Below, in pieces: positions 12,161-23,970 of a DNA stretch of 64,000 nt. Both the position numbers and the translations under genes were made by a program. Numbering within the stretch: the stretch's first letter is position 1; each line of letters begins with the position of its first letter. Below the pieces are notes generated by a model, which was not told where the DNA came from, made no database searches, and saw nothing but the letters and a program-made list of their open reading frames with translations. This stretch comes from Tolypeutes matacus (taxonomy: Eukaryota; Chordata; Mammalia; Cingulata; Chlamyphoridae): assembly GCA_026826555.1 (NCBI GenBank), contig JAKSZT010033836.1, positions 10,401 through 74,400 on the forward strand, given 5' to 3'.

Positions 12161-12359
12161 ACATCTCTTAAGATTGACCAAAGATATCCAAAGTTGCAGT
12201 CTTTTCCATACAGTATGGTCATATAATAAATCAGGCTTAGTTTATCACCAGCATTCTAAAAACCAGACCTAGGGAAAAAATCTAGGTCTGGGAACACATG
12301 CATGGCTTCTAATATAGCAAAAGTTTAGCCTACCCTGATTATCACAAAATCAGGACAGT

Positions 12360-13430
12360 AAGAATACTCACACATGGATGAATCTTGAAGACTGGATATC
12401 GCCTCTCACTAAAGGACAAATATTGCATGATCTCACTGACATGATTAAGTATATTCAATCGATTCACAGTTTTAGAGTCAGGAAGATAGGTTATCAGCAG
12501 AGATAAAGGAAGTAGAGTGTGGCAAGTTGATGCTCAATGTGGGAAAAACACATGACAAGGAAGAAGGATGTGATTTGGCAGTGGATGGGGGCAATTGTGG
12601 TTGAAGATACTGAAATATGAGGGTAAGCAGGGTGGGGGAGTTGGGTTGGACTATCCAAGGGATTGGATGGAAGACTGGAGGAAGGAACAGGTAAGTTCTG
12701 GGGATTTGTAAGTCTGTGATTTACACTATAATGGTGGGAATGTTCTCTTGATAAATATGCAAGGGAGGTTTACTGGTGCAGTGCATTGGTAGTGGGGGAA
12801 TATGTGAGAAAGTGTGCACCTGAGGCATGCTTCTGTGGAATATGAATGTGTTCATCTTGTCATATGATGTCAACTCAGTGGGTGGAGGCCCACACAATAT
12901 GTAAGAAAGTATTAAACTCCCATCCTGGGAAGTCCTGCTACATTCTCAAATAGAGAGGCAAGTATCTCAAGTACATAGGCAGTGATTAATAAAAGAAACA
13001 GACCAGTATGGCAAGCCTTCAATATTAATGCATGTAACTATGAACCTTATTATTCAATAATTGTAACTTAATGGTTGTCATATTTTTCGAGGGAAAAGAG
13101 AGGGGAGAATGAGTGAAATAGAGGGTATTTTTGGGGCATTGGAACTGTTCTGCATGATCTTGCATTGAAGGACAAGGCTCATTTTATATTTTGTCAGAAT
13201 CTGTAAAAGTGTACAGTAAAAAATGTATACCATAATGTAAACCATTGCCATGATTAGAATTGCTTTGATATTTGTTTGCAAATTGTATCAAATGTACCAA
13301 ACTCAAGTAGGATGTTATTGGTAGAGGAGGATAAGGGGAGAGGGGGCTTGATGGGATTTCTCTATATATTCTATATGACTTTTATGTAAACTAAAAATTC
13401 TTGGAAAATAAAGTGAGAAAAAGTAAGACA
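12360..13430 (+). mobile_element. L1 3'UTR module A (8-15 kb copy)
   Basis: After the ORF2 end ('CATGGATGAATCTTGAAGAC' near 12375) comes a G-rich stretch, a 'GTGCACCTGAGGCATGC' block at 12817, a 'GTGGGTGGAGGCCCACACA' block near 12880 and an end with 'CAAATGTACCAAACTC' near 13289, closing with AAAATAAAG near 13405. It lacks a long A run. Every one of these landmarks recurs in module B downstream, so the two modules are homologous and in tandem. Confidence 0.75.
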
Positions 13431-15175
13431 CTTGGGTAACATTCAGAAGGCATTGTCTGAATACCTAAAGATAACAGAGCTTAAGGTGATGAAAGCCACA
13501 GAGGAATTTTTTTAAAAATTTAAGTTGATTTTATTTTAATTCATTTTATTTCATTATTAATTTTTGGCTTTGTTTTTTTAAGAGGGTTTGGATTGCAGAA
13601 GGGTTGCAACTGTAGCAGGGGAGAGTCACTGGTGCAGGTCATCAGTTGTGGGAAAATTTGTGGGGAGGGGTACACCTGTGGCATGCCTCTATGGAATATA
13701 AAATGTGTGTTCATGTGGTCATGGGGTGTTGTCTTAGTGGGTAGAGACCCACAGAATAACCATGAGAATATTGAGTTTTCATCCTGGGGAGTCCTGCTAT
13801 GTTATCTAACAGATCGTACGAATCTTTAGAACACATGAGCAGTGCCTAGAAAATGACGATAGACAAATATGCCAGGCTCTTGATATTTGTGCTTGTACTT
13901 ATGAACATTGTTCTTGTGAAATTGACACTTAGCCTAGTAATATATATTGTCTAAGAGTTACCTTCTGAAAGCCTCCTTGACATTCAATTGTTGCCTCTCT
14001 AAGCCATACTCAGCATATAAACTCACTACATTCTGCCCAGCATATGACATGACTCACAGGAAAGAACCTCCATGGCATCAAGTGATTATTACCAAGTTCC
14101 AAATAGTGATGCTTTTGAAAAAAGACCTAGACCAAAGAGGGGCAATATTAAGTACAATTGAGTTTTTATGGCTAAGAGAATTCAAAGTGAGATAGGAGGT
14201 CATTCCAGACTTTATACTTATGCATGTCTCAAGAGGATCAAACTGGCTACCACAGTAAACAGTGCCTCAAAAAAGGGTGCTCCTGTGGGGTCTATAGATA
14301 TCTAGACACTATAGGCAGAACAGGCAATGCCAGGAAATGGCACCCCTTTGGTGAGTCTTACTTTGGACTATATGATAACCTATCTTCCCAATGTGTCAGA
14401 GTTAGACTCATTTAAAATTGTCCCACACATGGTTCTTCTGTCCCTTTTATTCATTCCAGAGAATTATATCTTTTTCCTGTTTATATGCTGGGTGACCCCT
14501 TATCTCAGCATAGTTGTAAGCAACACCTACTCTCCAGCTCATTTGACTCACCATTACAACTAACAAAGCATTAAATTGGAAAATGTCCACTTCAAAAACC
14601 AGAGAGTATCTACAATTGCAAACAAGACATTTCTATCCATCTGCCCTTTTGTAATCTAAAATACCTCTCAATCAATGCAGAGAGGGCATCACCATTCCCA
14701 AATCCTCAAGATTGAGTAATGAACAAACATAAGGTGGGACTGCAAGTATGGAATAAATTAGATTTATTATTATTTTAGTAATGGAAGAATGTTTGACATT
14801 ATGTAAAGTCAGTGGTCACCAGAGGTTCTGAGGGGAGTGAGAGGGAAGAAGAGTTGCAACATGGGGCAATTTAGGGACACTGGAAATTGTTCTGCATGAG
14901 AGTGCAATGATAGATACAACTCATTATACATTTTCTCAAATCCTATAAAATTGTGTGGCACAGATTGAAAACCATAATGAAAACTATAGACCATGCTTAG
15001 TAGCAATGCTGCAATATGGGTTCAACAATTTTAACAAATGTACCACACTAATGCAAGATGTTGTTAATTGGGGGAATTGTGAGAGAAGGATGGGTGTGTT
15101 ATATGGGAATCCTGTATATTTTTTATTGAAAATATATGCAATCTAAAGCTTCTTTTAAAGTAAAGAAAAAATGCA
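13431..15175 (+). mobile_element. L1 3'UTR module B (8-15 kb copy)
   Basis: It begins with T-rich DNA (13500-13580), then repeats the landmarks of module A: 'GTACACCTGTGGCATGC' near 13670, 'GTGGGTAGAGACCCACAGA' near 13738 and 'CAAATGTACCACACTAATGC' near 15035. Between the second and third landmark it carries about 890 extra bases (roughly 13930-14790) with no counterpart in module A. It ends near 15170 in an A-rich stretch after AGTAAAGAAAAAA. Confidence 0.75.
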
Positions 15176-16529
15176 GATTCCTTGCCTGAAATGATTGGGG
15201 GAAGAAAGAAACATTATTAGAGAGCCATTAACAGAATTACAAAAATCTAAGTAACCCAAATGTTACTATGATATATTTCAATATTGTCAATTATAGATAG
15301 GGAATGGTGAAAAGATGTCACATTAAGGGTTAGAATCTCTTTTTTTAAAATTGAGAGTTAAAGTATTTTCAGGATTAAAATAAGGGGGAAATAAAATGAA
15401 GTATAGATGTTTGTAGGTAAAGTGAAGATAAACCTGAAAGAGGAGGACCATGGCAATGGAAATTATATGAAAGTTTAACTGCAATAAGTACATTAATATT
15501 CCTTTGCCTAAAGCCAAAGACAATGACAAATGGATACTTGAATAGAGATGAGTACATGTGAGATATAATGACATCATTATAGGATTTCTTGCTCTTTTTC
15601 CATGCCATTTTTAAGAGATTATCACTCACTTAAGGATATTTTTGATGATATTCCCAGTTTATTGACCAAGCCCATTCTTGTGTGAATTCACAGGTTCCTG
15701 GATCTTACCTGGTCTCTGGACTTGGAGAAATTCTAATAATACTTTCCACAGCTCATTTCCCTGCTGCAACTGAGAAATCGCATCTGATTTGCAGAGTTGA
15801 CACCCAGTTTATATGAAAGAGATACAATGGATTTTGAATTATATCCTAATAACTGTGCATTATCTTCAAGTCCAGGGCAGGCTATGATGAAGAATAAAGT
15901 AAACATTGAAGGTCAAAACAGGGAAGCACACCTTGAACACAGCACATTGACAATCCTTCAATAGCAAAGTTGCTTGACCATATGCCATAAAACCTTAAGG
16001 CTTTGTGGTTATTGTGGTCCATGCCCAGGCTGAGAAACTCTAGCAACTTTTTTCTTTGCATAAAGGGAAAATTATGTTTCCACAGTGGTTTAATAGTATT
16101 TCTTAAAGTAATCCAATAATCATAAGATCTACCAAAAACAAATATTTATATATGGAAAGTGTATCCTGATTATTTTTTGACTGTTATGATATACCAACAT
16201 AGTCCCTAAAGCATAATTATTAGATAATATTTAATCAATTTATATATCCATTTAAATAAAGTTCATTCAGTTCTGAAGAAACTTCTGTGTATTGGGGATT
16301 GTGTAGCAAGAATGACATGAAATTTTAGTCTGGAAGTTTAGATTTCAGTGGTGTGGAAAAAGATGTCAGTTAATAAGTGAAGAAGCAAATTTCTTCCAGA
16401 TACTTTTAAGTTTCATGAAAATATAAGGGCAGAACTTGGAATGGCATATGAGAAAACTCTTCCAAATACTTGTTGAATAGTTATTTGACAGAGAGTTAGA
16501 TAGATGATGATAATAAAGATGATACATGG
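15176..16529. other. Unassigned AT-rich DNA
   Basis: No gene or repeat is recognised. Frames on both strands are short. Nothing resembling splice-flanked coding exons or LTR ends was seen. Confidence 0.5.
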
Positions 16530-16632
16530 TAGGTAGGTAGATAGATAGATAGATAGATAGATGATAGATAGATAGATAGATAGATAGATAGACAGACAGA
16601 TAGATGATAGATAGATAGTTGATAGATAGATA
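16530..16632. repeat. (GATA)n microsatellite
   Basis: Interrupted tandem GATA/GACA units with GATGATAG breaks. The minus strand reads as a run of Tyr-Leu-Ser-Ile residues, which is an artefact of the repeat. Such loci are usually length-polymorphic. Confidence 0.95.
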
Positions 16633-16639
16633 AATAAAA

Positions 16640-17464
16640 TTTTGGAAGTTCATCAATAGAAATCTGATGATTGATAGTTTTCAGTGTCACTTCTCTAAAC
16701 AGCTTTCTCTGGACTGTGTCTATCTTGGTCTACTCTTCCTATGTGAAATCTATGGATATATATTTGAAGGTCACTGATTCCTAAAACAACAGAGGCATTT
16801 AAATTCTGACAGGACTCTCCACAGTAATAACACAGTCAGGTCAGTTAGATGACATCATGAGGAATGGAGGTGCTATGTGGAGAGAAAGCTCAAATTATGT
16901 TTGAAATTTTAGTCGGAACACTATGAATGAAAACCTAGTATTTGTATATTAGATATACTTAAAGAGACATTCACATACTGAACATATAATATTTCATTAT
17001 AAAGCAATATCACAAGGGTTGTGGTGTGATAATAAGTGATAAGTTTAGGCAGTCTAGTAGCACAAGTCAGGGACCATTGAAAACTGCTATATTCTCTTGC
17101 AATCCTGGCCTGACTTTTCCTGACTCTAAGAGGCCATACTCAATTTCACCTTGGACCTCCAAATTCTGATTATCATTTTCTATCTTATCTTCTCCTTGAT
17201 TCTCAGATAAAAGATAAGAGTGTTCTTAATGTGTTCTGGTCTCTCCATTTCTTCAACAGTTTTCACCAAATCTAAAATTTTGCTGTAACTAATGAACTCC
17301 CTTTCCTTTATGAACAGCTGAATCAAGGGGAAAATGTTCCCTTATTCATTGCTTCCACTTATCAAAATTGCACAAACAATATTTACAAAGGGAAATGTTT
17401 GAATAGGGACTAGGGGATGATAAGAAATTCAAACATATTTTCAAAATACAAAAATATCTATATA
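16640..17464. other. Unassigned DNA
   Basis: Ordinary non-repetitive-looking sequence with no convincing frame, splice-site pair or repeat signature. Confidence 0.5.
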
Positions 17465-17642
17465 GGGAAGCGGCTGTGGCTCAATCAGTAGGGCTCCCGT
17501 TTACCATATAGGAGGCCCCGGGTTCGGTTCCCAGGGCCTCCTGGTGAAGGCAAGCCCGCCTGCACGGCGTGGTTAGCTGACCCAGTGAGCACAAGCAGCA
17601 AGGGGGGGATAAATGAATAAATAAATAAAATCTTAAAAAAAT
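17465..17642 (+). mobile_element. DAS-SINE, young copy
   Basis: Starts GGGAAGCGGCTGTGGCTC (A-box region), B box GGTTCGGTTCC, 3' body AGCACAAGCAGCAAGG, then the ATAAATGAATAAATAAA tail. An 11-bp target-site duplication ATATCTATATA flanks it at 17454-17464 and 17643-17653. The head is close to a tRNA-Ala. Transcription would be by RNA polymerase III from the internal A and B boxes; mobilisation would rely on L1 enzymes. Confidence 0.92.
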
Positions 17643-18178
17643 ATATCTATATACACTTTAATATATTTACTATTAGAGAAAATAAATTATTTCTCATGGC
17701 ATACATTGTTTAACCTGTCTTGTGCTCCCCTAACACTATGCAACACTTACCACAGCACCTGTAACACTGGATTGAATGAACTCATCTGCTCAAATATCTA
17801 CCTCCCGTTTGGAGTGTTAAGTTGTGTCCTTACTCATCTCTATCACATGTTGTCACCACAATCCTAAAACCATTACTACCATTAACTAGGTTAGTGAGGA
17901 AATTATTTCTCCACCAAGGCCATGGGCTCCCTCTCTTCTGTGAGAAAACAACCTTAATGGAACCTGGAACAAATTAGTGCAAATATAGGAAGGAGATTAT
18001 TTCTTAATTTGTTGCTGACCCATCACAGTTATCCCAGAGTAATGGACACACTTGGGTCATTCTCAGATCCTTGAATGTCTACTGAGTGCACTCATAATAG
18101 ACAGTGTAATAGGAGAAATCTGTCCATGTTCTGTCAATAGAGATGTAATTTCAGTAGAAAAAGAAATTCCTCTCTCAC

Positions 18179-18271
18179 CAGGGCATGCATTGTCAACTGT
18201 TTGGCCATCAGCTGTATTCCTCTGATTTTTCAATCTTAGGAACAGGCAGAGGACAAAGCAGGCAATGATGA
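18179..18271 (-). other. Possible 93-bp exon encoding a membrane segment
   Basis: On the minus strand a CTTCTTTCTCCACAG acceptor precedes 18271 and a CCCTG/GTGAGAG donor follows 18179. The 93 bases between them are open in one frame and encode a hydrophobic run (VIIACFVLCLFL) followed by a basic, hydrophilic tail (RLKNQRNTADGQ). A 31-codon exon giving the end of a transmembrane helix and the start of a cytoplasmic tail is typical of single-pass receptors such as immunoglobulin-superfamily proteins. No neighbouring exons were identified and the family was not recognised. It could equally be a fossil exon or chance; the frame also stays open through the flanks from 18350 to 18063. Confidence 0.3.
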
Positions 18272-18351
18272 CTGTGGAGAAAGAAGCCATGAGATTCAAG
18301 ACTTGTCCACAATTTCTAGAGCCACTGATTTTAAATACCTTAACTTTCACC

Positions 18352-21335
18352 TGGATTTATACCTGCATCCAACAAACAGAAATACAAAGTGTGCTTCAGA
18401 AAACTAGTGAGAAGACTGTCATCTCCCTATATAATAAGAGATGATGATGGCCCTTTTTAATAAATAAAATATTTATACAGATATTATAGATATGAATATG
18501 AAAACTATTGTTTAATATGTTAACTAGCCCATAGTGTTCTGAATTTTACATTTTCTCTGTGATTAAAAAACATAGATATTCCTAACAGTGGCCACATGTG
18601 GATTTTGGTGACCACATAAAGACAAACACTGAAATTTCTCAGATTTAAGGAATTTTGGTTTATGAACTAGCTGTTTATCAGTCCCCTGGACACTTACTCC
18701 CTTCCTGCTCTTCCAAATTCCTGCCCTTTTTTATATACTTCTCCCAAATCATTTTGATTTCCTCACATGGGGTTTCTAGAAATATTACTCCCAGAAACCT
18801 GGCTTTTAGATATATCCTCAAGATTTTGATCCCATTCATGAAAATTAAAAATGCAGTTCATGGTGGTGTTAATCAATTAAAGACTTAGATCATTTGAGCT
18901 ATCAATATCATCAATCCTCTATGTCTAGTCCTTAAACTTCCTTCATCAGAAAGTAACAGATTATATGGGTTGTAATGTACTGTCATATGCCACAAAATTC
19001 ATATGATAAAGTGGCTCAGAAAACAGAAACTGGGTGGGCACAGGAAAGTACCTTTTTCCTCAATCTGATATTTTAGGAAAATCATTACTGAAATCCTGTC
19101 TCATATTAATCATCTTTAGTTGTAAAATCCTTGCATTAATCATTTATATACTATAAGTGACTCTTAACACTTTGTGAATAATGTTATTTCATATGCAAAA
19201 TGATAATGTGTTATAAACAGAAGAAAACACCCCTTTGTATCTGAAGTCTAGAAAAAAAGGAAAAATGATGTATTAAATGTAACAGATTCACTTACATTGT
19301 TCTCAAAATAATTTATAGATTATGATTTATTTGTGAAAAAATATTTATGGATTATTTATGAAAAAGGACATGATCAGAAGTTGAGAAAATTTTAGTAGTA
19401 TGACAAAATTACATGGCTATAAAATGACAAATCTAGAAATTGAGCTTTGCTTTGCATATATGCCATGCTTAAATTTCTGCAACTTTACATACCATACCTA
19501 GGTTTACCCTGGAATGTACCTTGCCACATCAATAACCATGGGTCACAGCTTGTGGTTACAGCCATTTTTTTTTCTTTTTCGCTTGGTTACATGATTGCTT
19601 CTCATGATCAGATTTATCTACCACATGGAAACTTTCAGTGCATTGATCCCCCTTGCCAAATATCAGTCACTATAATGTCTCTATCTTCATTATTTCATTA
19701 TATTTAATCCACATTTACTCATTTCAACAGATATTTACCAACATTTTGATTTTCTTATGTCCAATGTACTGGAGTGTCTATCAATAAACACTCCACATAC
19801 TTACAATTTTCTATGATGGCATTGACAGAGAACATGACTAGGGTATTGTTCCTGGTACAAACAGAGTCATATTAGTGGTTATCAAGTATATGGTAACTCT
19901 GCTGTATTAATACTCTCTTGATAATTAAACAGTTGTGCTATTCTCCATTAACTCTTCGAATCTTCTCCATGTCTTCTGAATTTCACACATTCTCACACTG
20001 CCCTTCAATTTCAAAAGATTGAATCATCTCCTGCTAAGCAGATGGATGATAAAATTTTACTACTTACCCCTTAATACCATAATATTTTTTAATATTCCTT
20101 GCATGCACACACATTGTCTATTATTTCTCTCCTATTAAACTGAAAAGTCATGGTACCACTGACTGAGTTCAATATATTAAATCGAACCCTTATTCCCTTG
20201 TTTTGGTTGGCAACTATATACTGATCATAAATTCAATCTCTTTTGCCAGAAGCCTCTCCCTCTCTTCAAAATCCATCTCATCATGTAAGCTTATATAACT
20301 GATGCATGACCTACTTTGGGGGACTTTATTTTTTCTTTCTCTGACATCTTAGTCTCCTGTTTTCAAACTACTGTAGTTACTCCTTCCACTTATCCACTGT
20401 AAAGAAGAGTTCAATACATTATTGGAACATCTTAAAACTAAATCCTAGCCCCTCTTCTCTCCTCTTATCCACTATCCTGACATGCTCACATATTTAATTG
20501 ATTATAATTTCTTCCATCCCTATCTCTGAATTGATAGTAACAAACTATTTCTCTAGGCTGTTTCTCTGAGCTAACATCATTAAATGCTTAATTGCATACA
20601 CCTAAAATGGATTATATTTCAGAACATTACCTGTGTCCCTAAATAAAAACATCTCCTTTTGTATTCAATATCAAGGTTCCCACTAGATATTCATAGATTG
20701 ATCCTTTACATTCCTTCACAAAACTACAAAAGACAATAAAACAGTGTTTTTATATCTATACTAAGCGCATTTTCACCATTCATTCCCACCTTAATCCACA
20801 AACATACCTCCTCACTCCATACTCATTTTCTCTCATTCCTAGTTTGAATATGAATTCCTCAGGGATCCTATCACTGAACTCCACCAATGTTAACATTTAC
20901 ATTAGCTCTATGATTGGTCTGTCTCTCCCATTGATGTGGACACAGAAAAATCAATCCATGAATGTTAAGATGAGACAAATTTCCCATTGACCAATATATA
21001 TGCATTTTAAACCAGGAGAAATATGTTAACAATTATCTCACCTACCCTCAGAAGACCAACTACCTGAAATATCTATAGTCATATTAAATGATTATCTTCT
21101 GATGAAAAATTCATTGAAAAATAAAGAAGTCATGTTGAACATTTTCTCCATTACTCAGTAGGACCAAAGTAGACTGGAAAAATGAGAGAAGCCAATACTT
21201 TACTGAAGCTGTGATGAGAAAATAAGAAATAAAAGTTTGATGGTGAGCACTCATTTTATAGAGTTGATGATTTCATGAATCATCCAATTCAAACAATGCA
21301 TCCTGCTTAATTTGCATGTCAATCAAGATAAGTGT
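18352..21335. other. Unassigned DNA, possibly old L2-type remnants
   Basis: No gene is recognised. Around 19705-19780 the text 'TTTACTCATTTCAACAGATATTTACC' style resembles the 3' end of old LINE/MIR families, and 20160-20600 is pyrimidine-rich in a way seen in L2 remnants, but neither assignment is firm. Confidence 0.4.
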
Positions 21336-21403
21336 AGGGAGTAGATGTGGCTCAAGAGTTTGTGTGAAAGTTTCCCATGTAGGAGGTCCCACATTCAATC
21401 ACT
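21336..21403 (+). mobile_element. Decayed tRNA-derived SINE fragment
   Basis: AGGGAGTAGATGTGGCTCAAG and 'CCCATGTAGGAGGTCCCACATTC' match the head of the DAS-type SINEs (compare the copies at 17.5 and 7.5 kb), with a mutated B box. No tail or flanking duplication is apparent, so it is an old copy. Confidence 0.65.
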
Positions 21404-22119
21404 TGCCCATGACCTTAAAAGAACAGCCTTATCAAGATCTGGCCTTTGATAGAAAATAGTTTCCATTTAATTTGGTAAATCCAGAGATGCAACTAAGTAG
21501 AACAGATTATGTCCTTTAATTCAGTCATCCTTCTACATATCTCAAAAGCAACCCACACATGCCTTACTCTATATGTCTCTCTCTTTTGTGGATTTTGGTG
21601 GTTCTAGGCTATACTATAGAGAATATGCAGCAAATGAATCCTTAAAGCTATTTATTTCTGAGAGGTCTTGTGATTTACCAACATTCTGTCTGGTTATGGG
21701 TATCTGTTTGACTCTAAATAAATATAAGTATTCATCCTGAAATTTTATATTCAAAATATTAGGGATTCACAGAAAAATGCTAGTAGAAACCCATTGAAAT
21801 ATATAAAGCAGCAAAATTATATGATCATATTTGTGTTTGCAAATTAGTCTTTTACTGAATCATAGAATGAAATAACTTAGAGACAATTGGTGACATTTAA
21901 GAATTAGATGATTGCTTTGCATAGGGGCTTGAAAGTGAAAATATGAGGGGCAGGATGGAAGGTTATAAGATATAATAAAGAATAAGCAAATCTCTATCAT
22001 TTCTTTATTTTGTCAGATATAATTGAGTGCTAATGATGTTAGACTTTGTGCTAAAGACTGAATATGAAAGTTTGAAAAAGTTTTTAGGGTGAAAAAGAGC
22101 AATAGCCGTTGAGAAAGAG
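21404..22119. other. Unassigned AT-rich DNA
   Basis: No gene, repeat or regulatory signature that I can support. Confidence 0.5.
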
Positions 22120-23000
22120 AACACTCTGTTAAGTATTATATATGGAGGAAAGCAAGATACAGAGAAGCATATTTTCTTAAAATGAGCCCATTTTCTCAGA
22201 ACAATAACAAATACATGAATGTAATACAAGTATATGCATATTTATATGTATGTACATAATAGAGTACATATATTTTTATAACTTGGTATAATTATTTAGG
22301 TATGAATAATAATAGACAAGTTACCAGATAGTAATTATGAATTACCATGGGTTCACTTTCAGGACATGAACAGAGAGTCAAGAATTAAAACATGCTTAAA
22401 AGATGGTAGGGAAAATGGCAAAGTAAGAAGCTCCAGGAATAGTCCTTCCACCAAAACAACCACTGAAGTGGCAGGAACTGTCGAATCAACAATTTTGAAA
22501 TTCTGGAGACTATTGGAATAGTGTGCAACATCCAGAAAGGAGCAGGAGAAAGAGACTTGTAAAATGAAATAAATGCTACTGAGTTTCAGCCTCCCTGCAG
22601 CAATTACTGTCCCCCTTCCCCTAATCTTGTAGTGGGCACCAGTGGTGAATAATTTGTGGTACAGTCACATGATACCATAATATTATATAGTCATTGGAAT
22701 GAAAGAGTTATAGCAGTTGAGTAACAGAAAGCTCTGTGAATTGTTATTTGAGAAGGAAAGCAAGATGCAGAAGAGTACATATGAAATGATCCATTTGGGT
22801 AAAACAACAAATACATGAATATGTTGAACAAATGTAGGGGTATTTATGAATGCATTAAAGAGTAGATATGTATATCTGAATATCAGGTGTGATTATTTAG
22901 GCACAGATAAGGCAGACAACTTATTAGATTGTTAATATGAATTGCCTTGGATTCACTTGTGAGATAGGTAGAGGTAGAACATGCAGAAAAGATGGAAATT
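22120..23000 (+). repeat. Two diverged copies of a ~280-bp repeat flanking an L1 5' end
   Basis: Segments 22120-22402 and 22720-23000 share the ordered blocks 'GGAAAGCAAGAT.CAGA', 'AACAA.AAATACATGAAT', 'GATTATTTAGG' and 'ATGAATT.CC.TGG.TTCACTT', ending in AAAAGATGG. They resemble the 3' region of old L1/HAL1 elements. Between them 22403-22650 ('GGCAAAGTAAGAAGCTCC', 'GGCAGGAACTGTCGAATCAA') resembles an old L1 5'UTR. The arrangement suggests an L1 inserted within or beside a duplicated older tail. Confidence 0.55.
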
Positions 23001-23604
23001 AAAGAAAAGAGCATAGATAACATGTGCTCCTGTGTAGAATTATTTATGAGTGTGTGCAATGTGTACTGTAAAGTGTCCCATTTATATGATTCATGTGTCA
23101 ATATGAATTAAAAATTAGAATATCTAAAATTGTAGTTACTGAATTACAGGGAACCATGATAGTTTATTAAATGGTAAAAGGTGAATAGAAATAGGGGACA
23201 GTGTGACCTATCTTCTAAAAGGCAAAGAGCTGTACATGAATATCTGTACCTGTATGTATGTCCCCCAGAAAAGAAGACAGCATTTAAGAATTCACATGTG
23301 TCATTAACATCGGGCACTTTGAGGGAAGAGGTATAATTTACATGAGGGAATGGCTCTAATTATTAATTTATACAAGTTTATAATGTGTTAAAGAATTAAT
23401 AGCTATATATATATAAATATTTCATTGGATATTTTCTAAAATTATTTTATTCATTGGATGAAGAGCATGACTACAGACTGTACCAAAGCCAGACACAGCA
23501 GATCTGTTTCCTCTTTGAAAACAATGACCTCATCTTATCTCTATACCTAGAAATAACCAAAAAGTATTTTATGAGAGTCAATGTGCTTCTTCTTGATGTA
23601 ACTA
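23001..23604. other. Unassigned AT-rich DNA
   Basis: AT-rich sequence with a short TA run near 23405. No gene is seen. Confidence 0.5.
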
Positions 23605-23970
23605 TATTTTTTAACTTTAATTTAAAGAAGTTTTAGATTACAGAAAAGTTACATGGAAATTATAGGGGATTCCCATATACCTCACCCAATTCCCTTAACA
23701 CCTTTCCTCCTATTAATAACATTTCACATTAGTGTTTTACATGTTTTACAATTGATGAACAAATATTGAAACATTGCTACTAACCATGGTGTATAGTTTA
23801 CATTATGGTTTACACTTTGCAAAGCACAAATTTATAGGTTTTGAGAAAATGTATAAGGCTCTGTATCCATCATTGCAATATCATGCAGAAGAAAATGCTC
23901 TATGTTCTACCTAGTATTTCTTCCCCATCCCCTCAGAACCTCTGGTAATCTCTATCTTTATATCAATGTT
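23605..23970 (-). mobile_element. L1 3'UTR fragment (old L1M type)
   Basis: The plus strand shows the reverse complement of the conserved 3' part of L1 3'UTRs: 'AGATTACAGAAAAGTTACAT', 'ATTCCCATATACCTCACCCA', 'ACATTAGTGTTTTACATG', 'TTACAATTGATGAACA' and 'CATGGTGTATAGTTTACATT' in order. It is related to the module A/B 3' ends elsewhere in this window but more diverged. Confidence 0.75.

Larger units (their letters stand above)
8110..15175 (+). mobile_element. L1 copy, nearly full ORF2 plus long two-module 3'UTR
   Basis: The copy starts in the last part of ORF1 (about 8110-8400), runs through ORF2 (about 8430-11790 and 12360-12440) and then a 3'UTR of about 2.7 kb (12440-15175). A chimeric SINE with flanks replaces about 11797-12350. 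ORF2 is broken by many frameshifts and stops, so the copy is dead. L1 elements encode an RNA-binding ORF1 protein and an ORF2 endonuclease/reverse transcriptase. No target-site duplication was found by eye. The 3'UTR architecture matches the copy at 37217-44489. Confidence 0.85.

Noticed and set aside
16366..16690. Minus-strand frames rich in YLSI repeats
   Set aside because: Translation of the GATA microsatellite.
17465..17540. Possible tRNA-Ala genes at the SINE heads (also 50.5, 51.8 and 62.6 kb)
   Set aside because: The B box and A-box region are followed by a SINE body, A tail and target duplications, and there is no closing acceptor stem.
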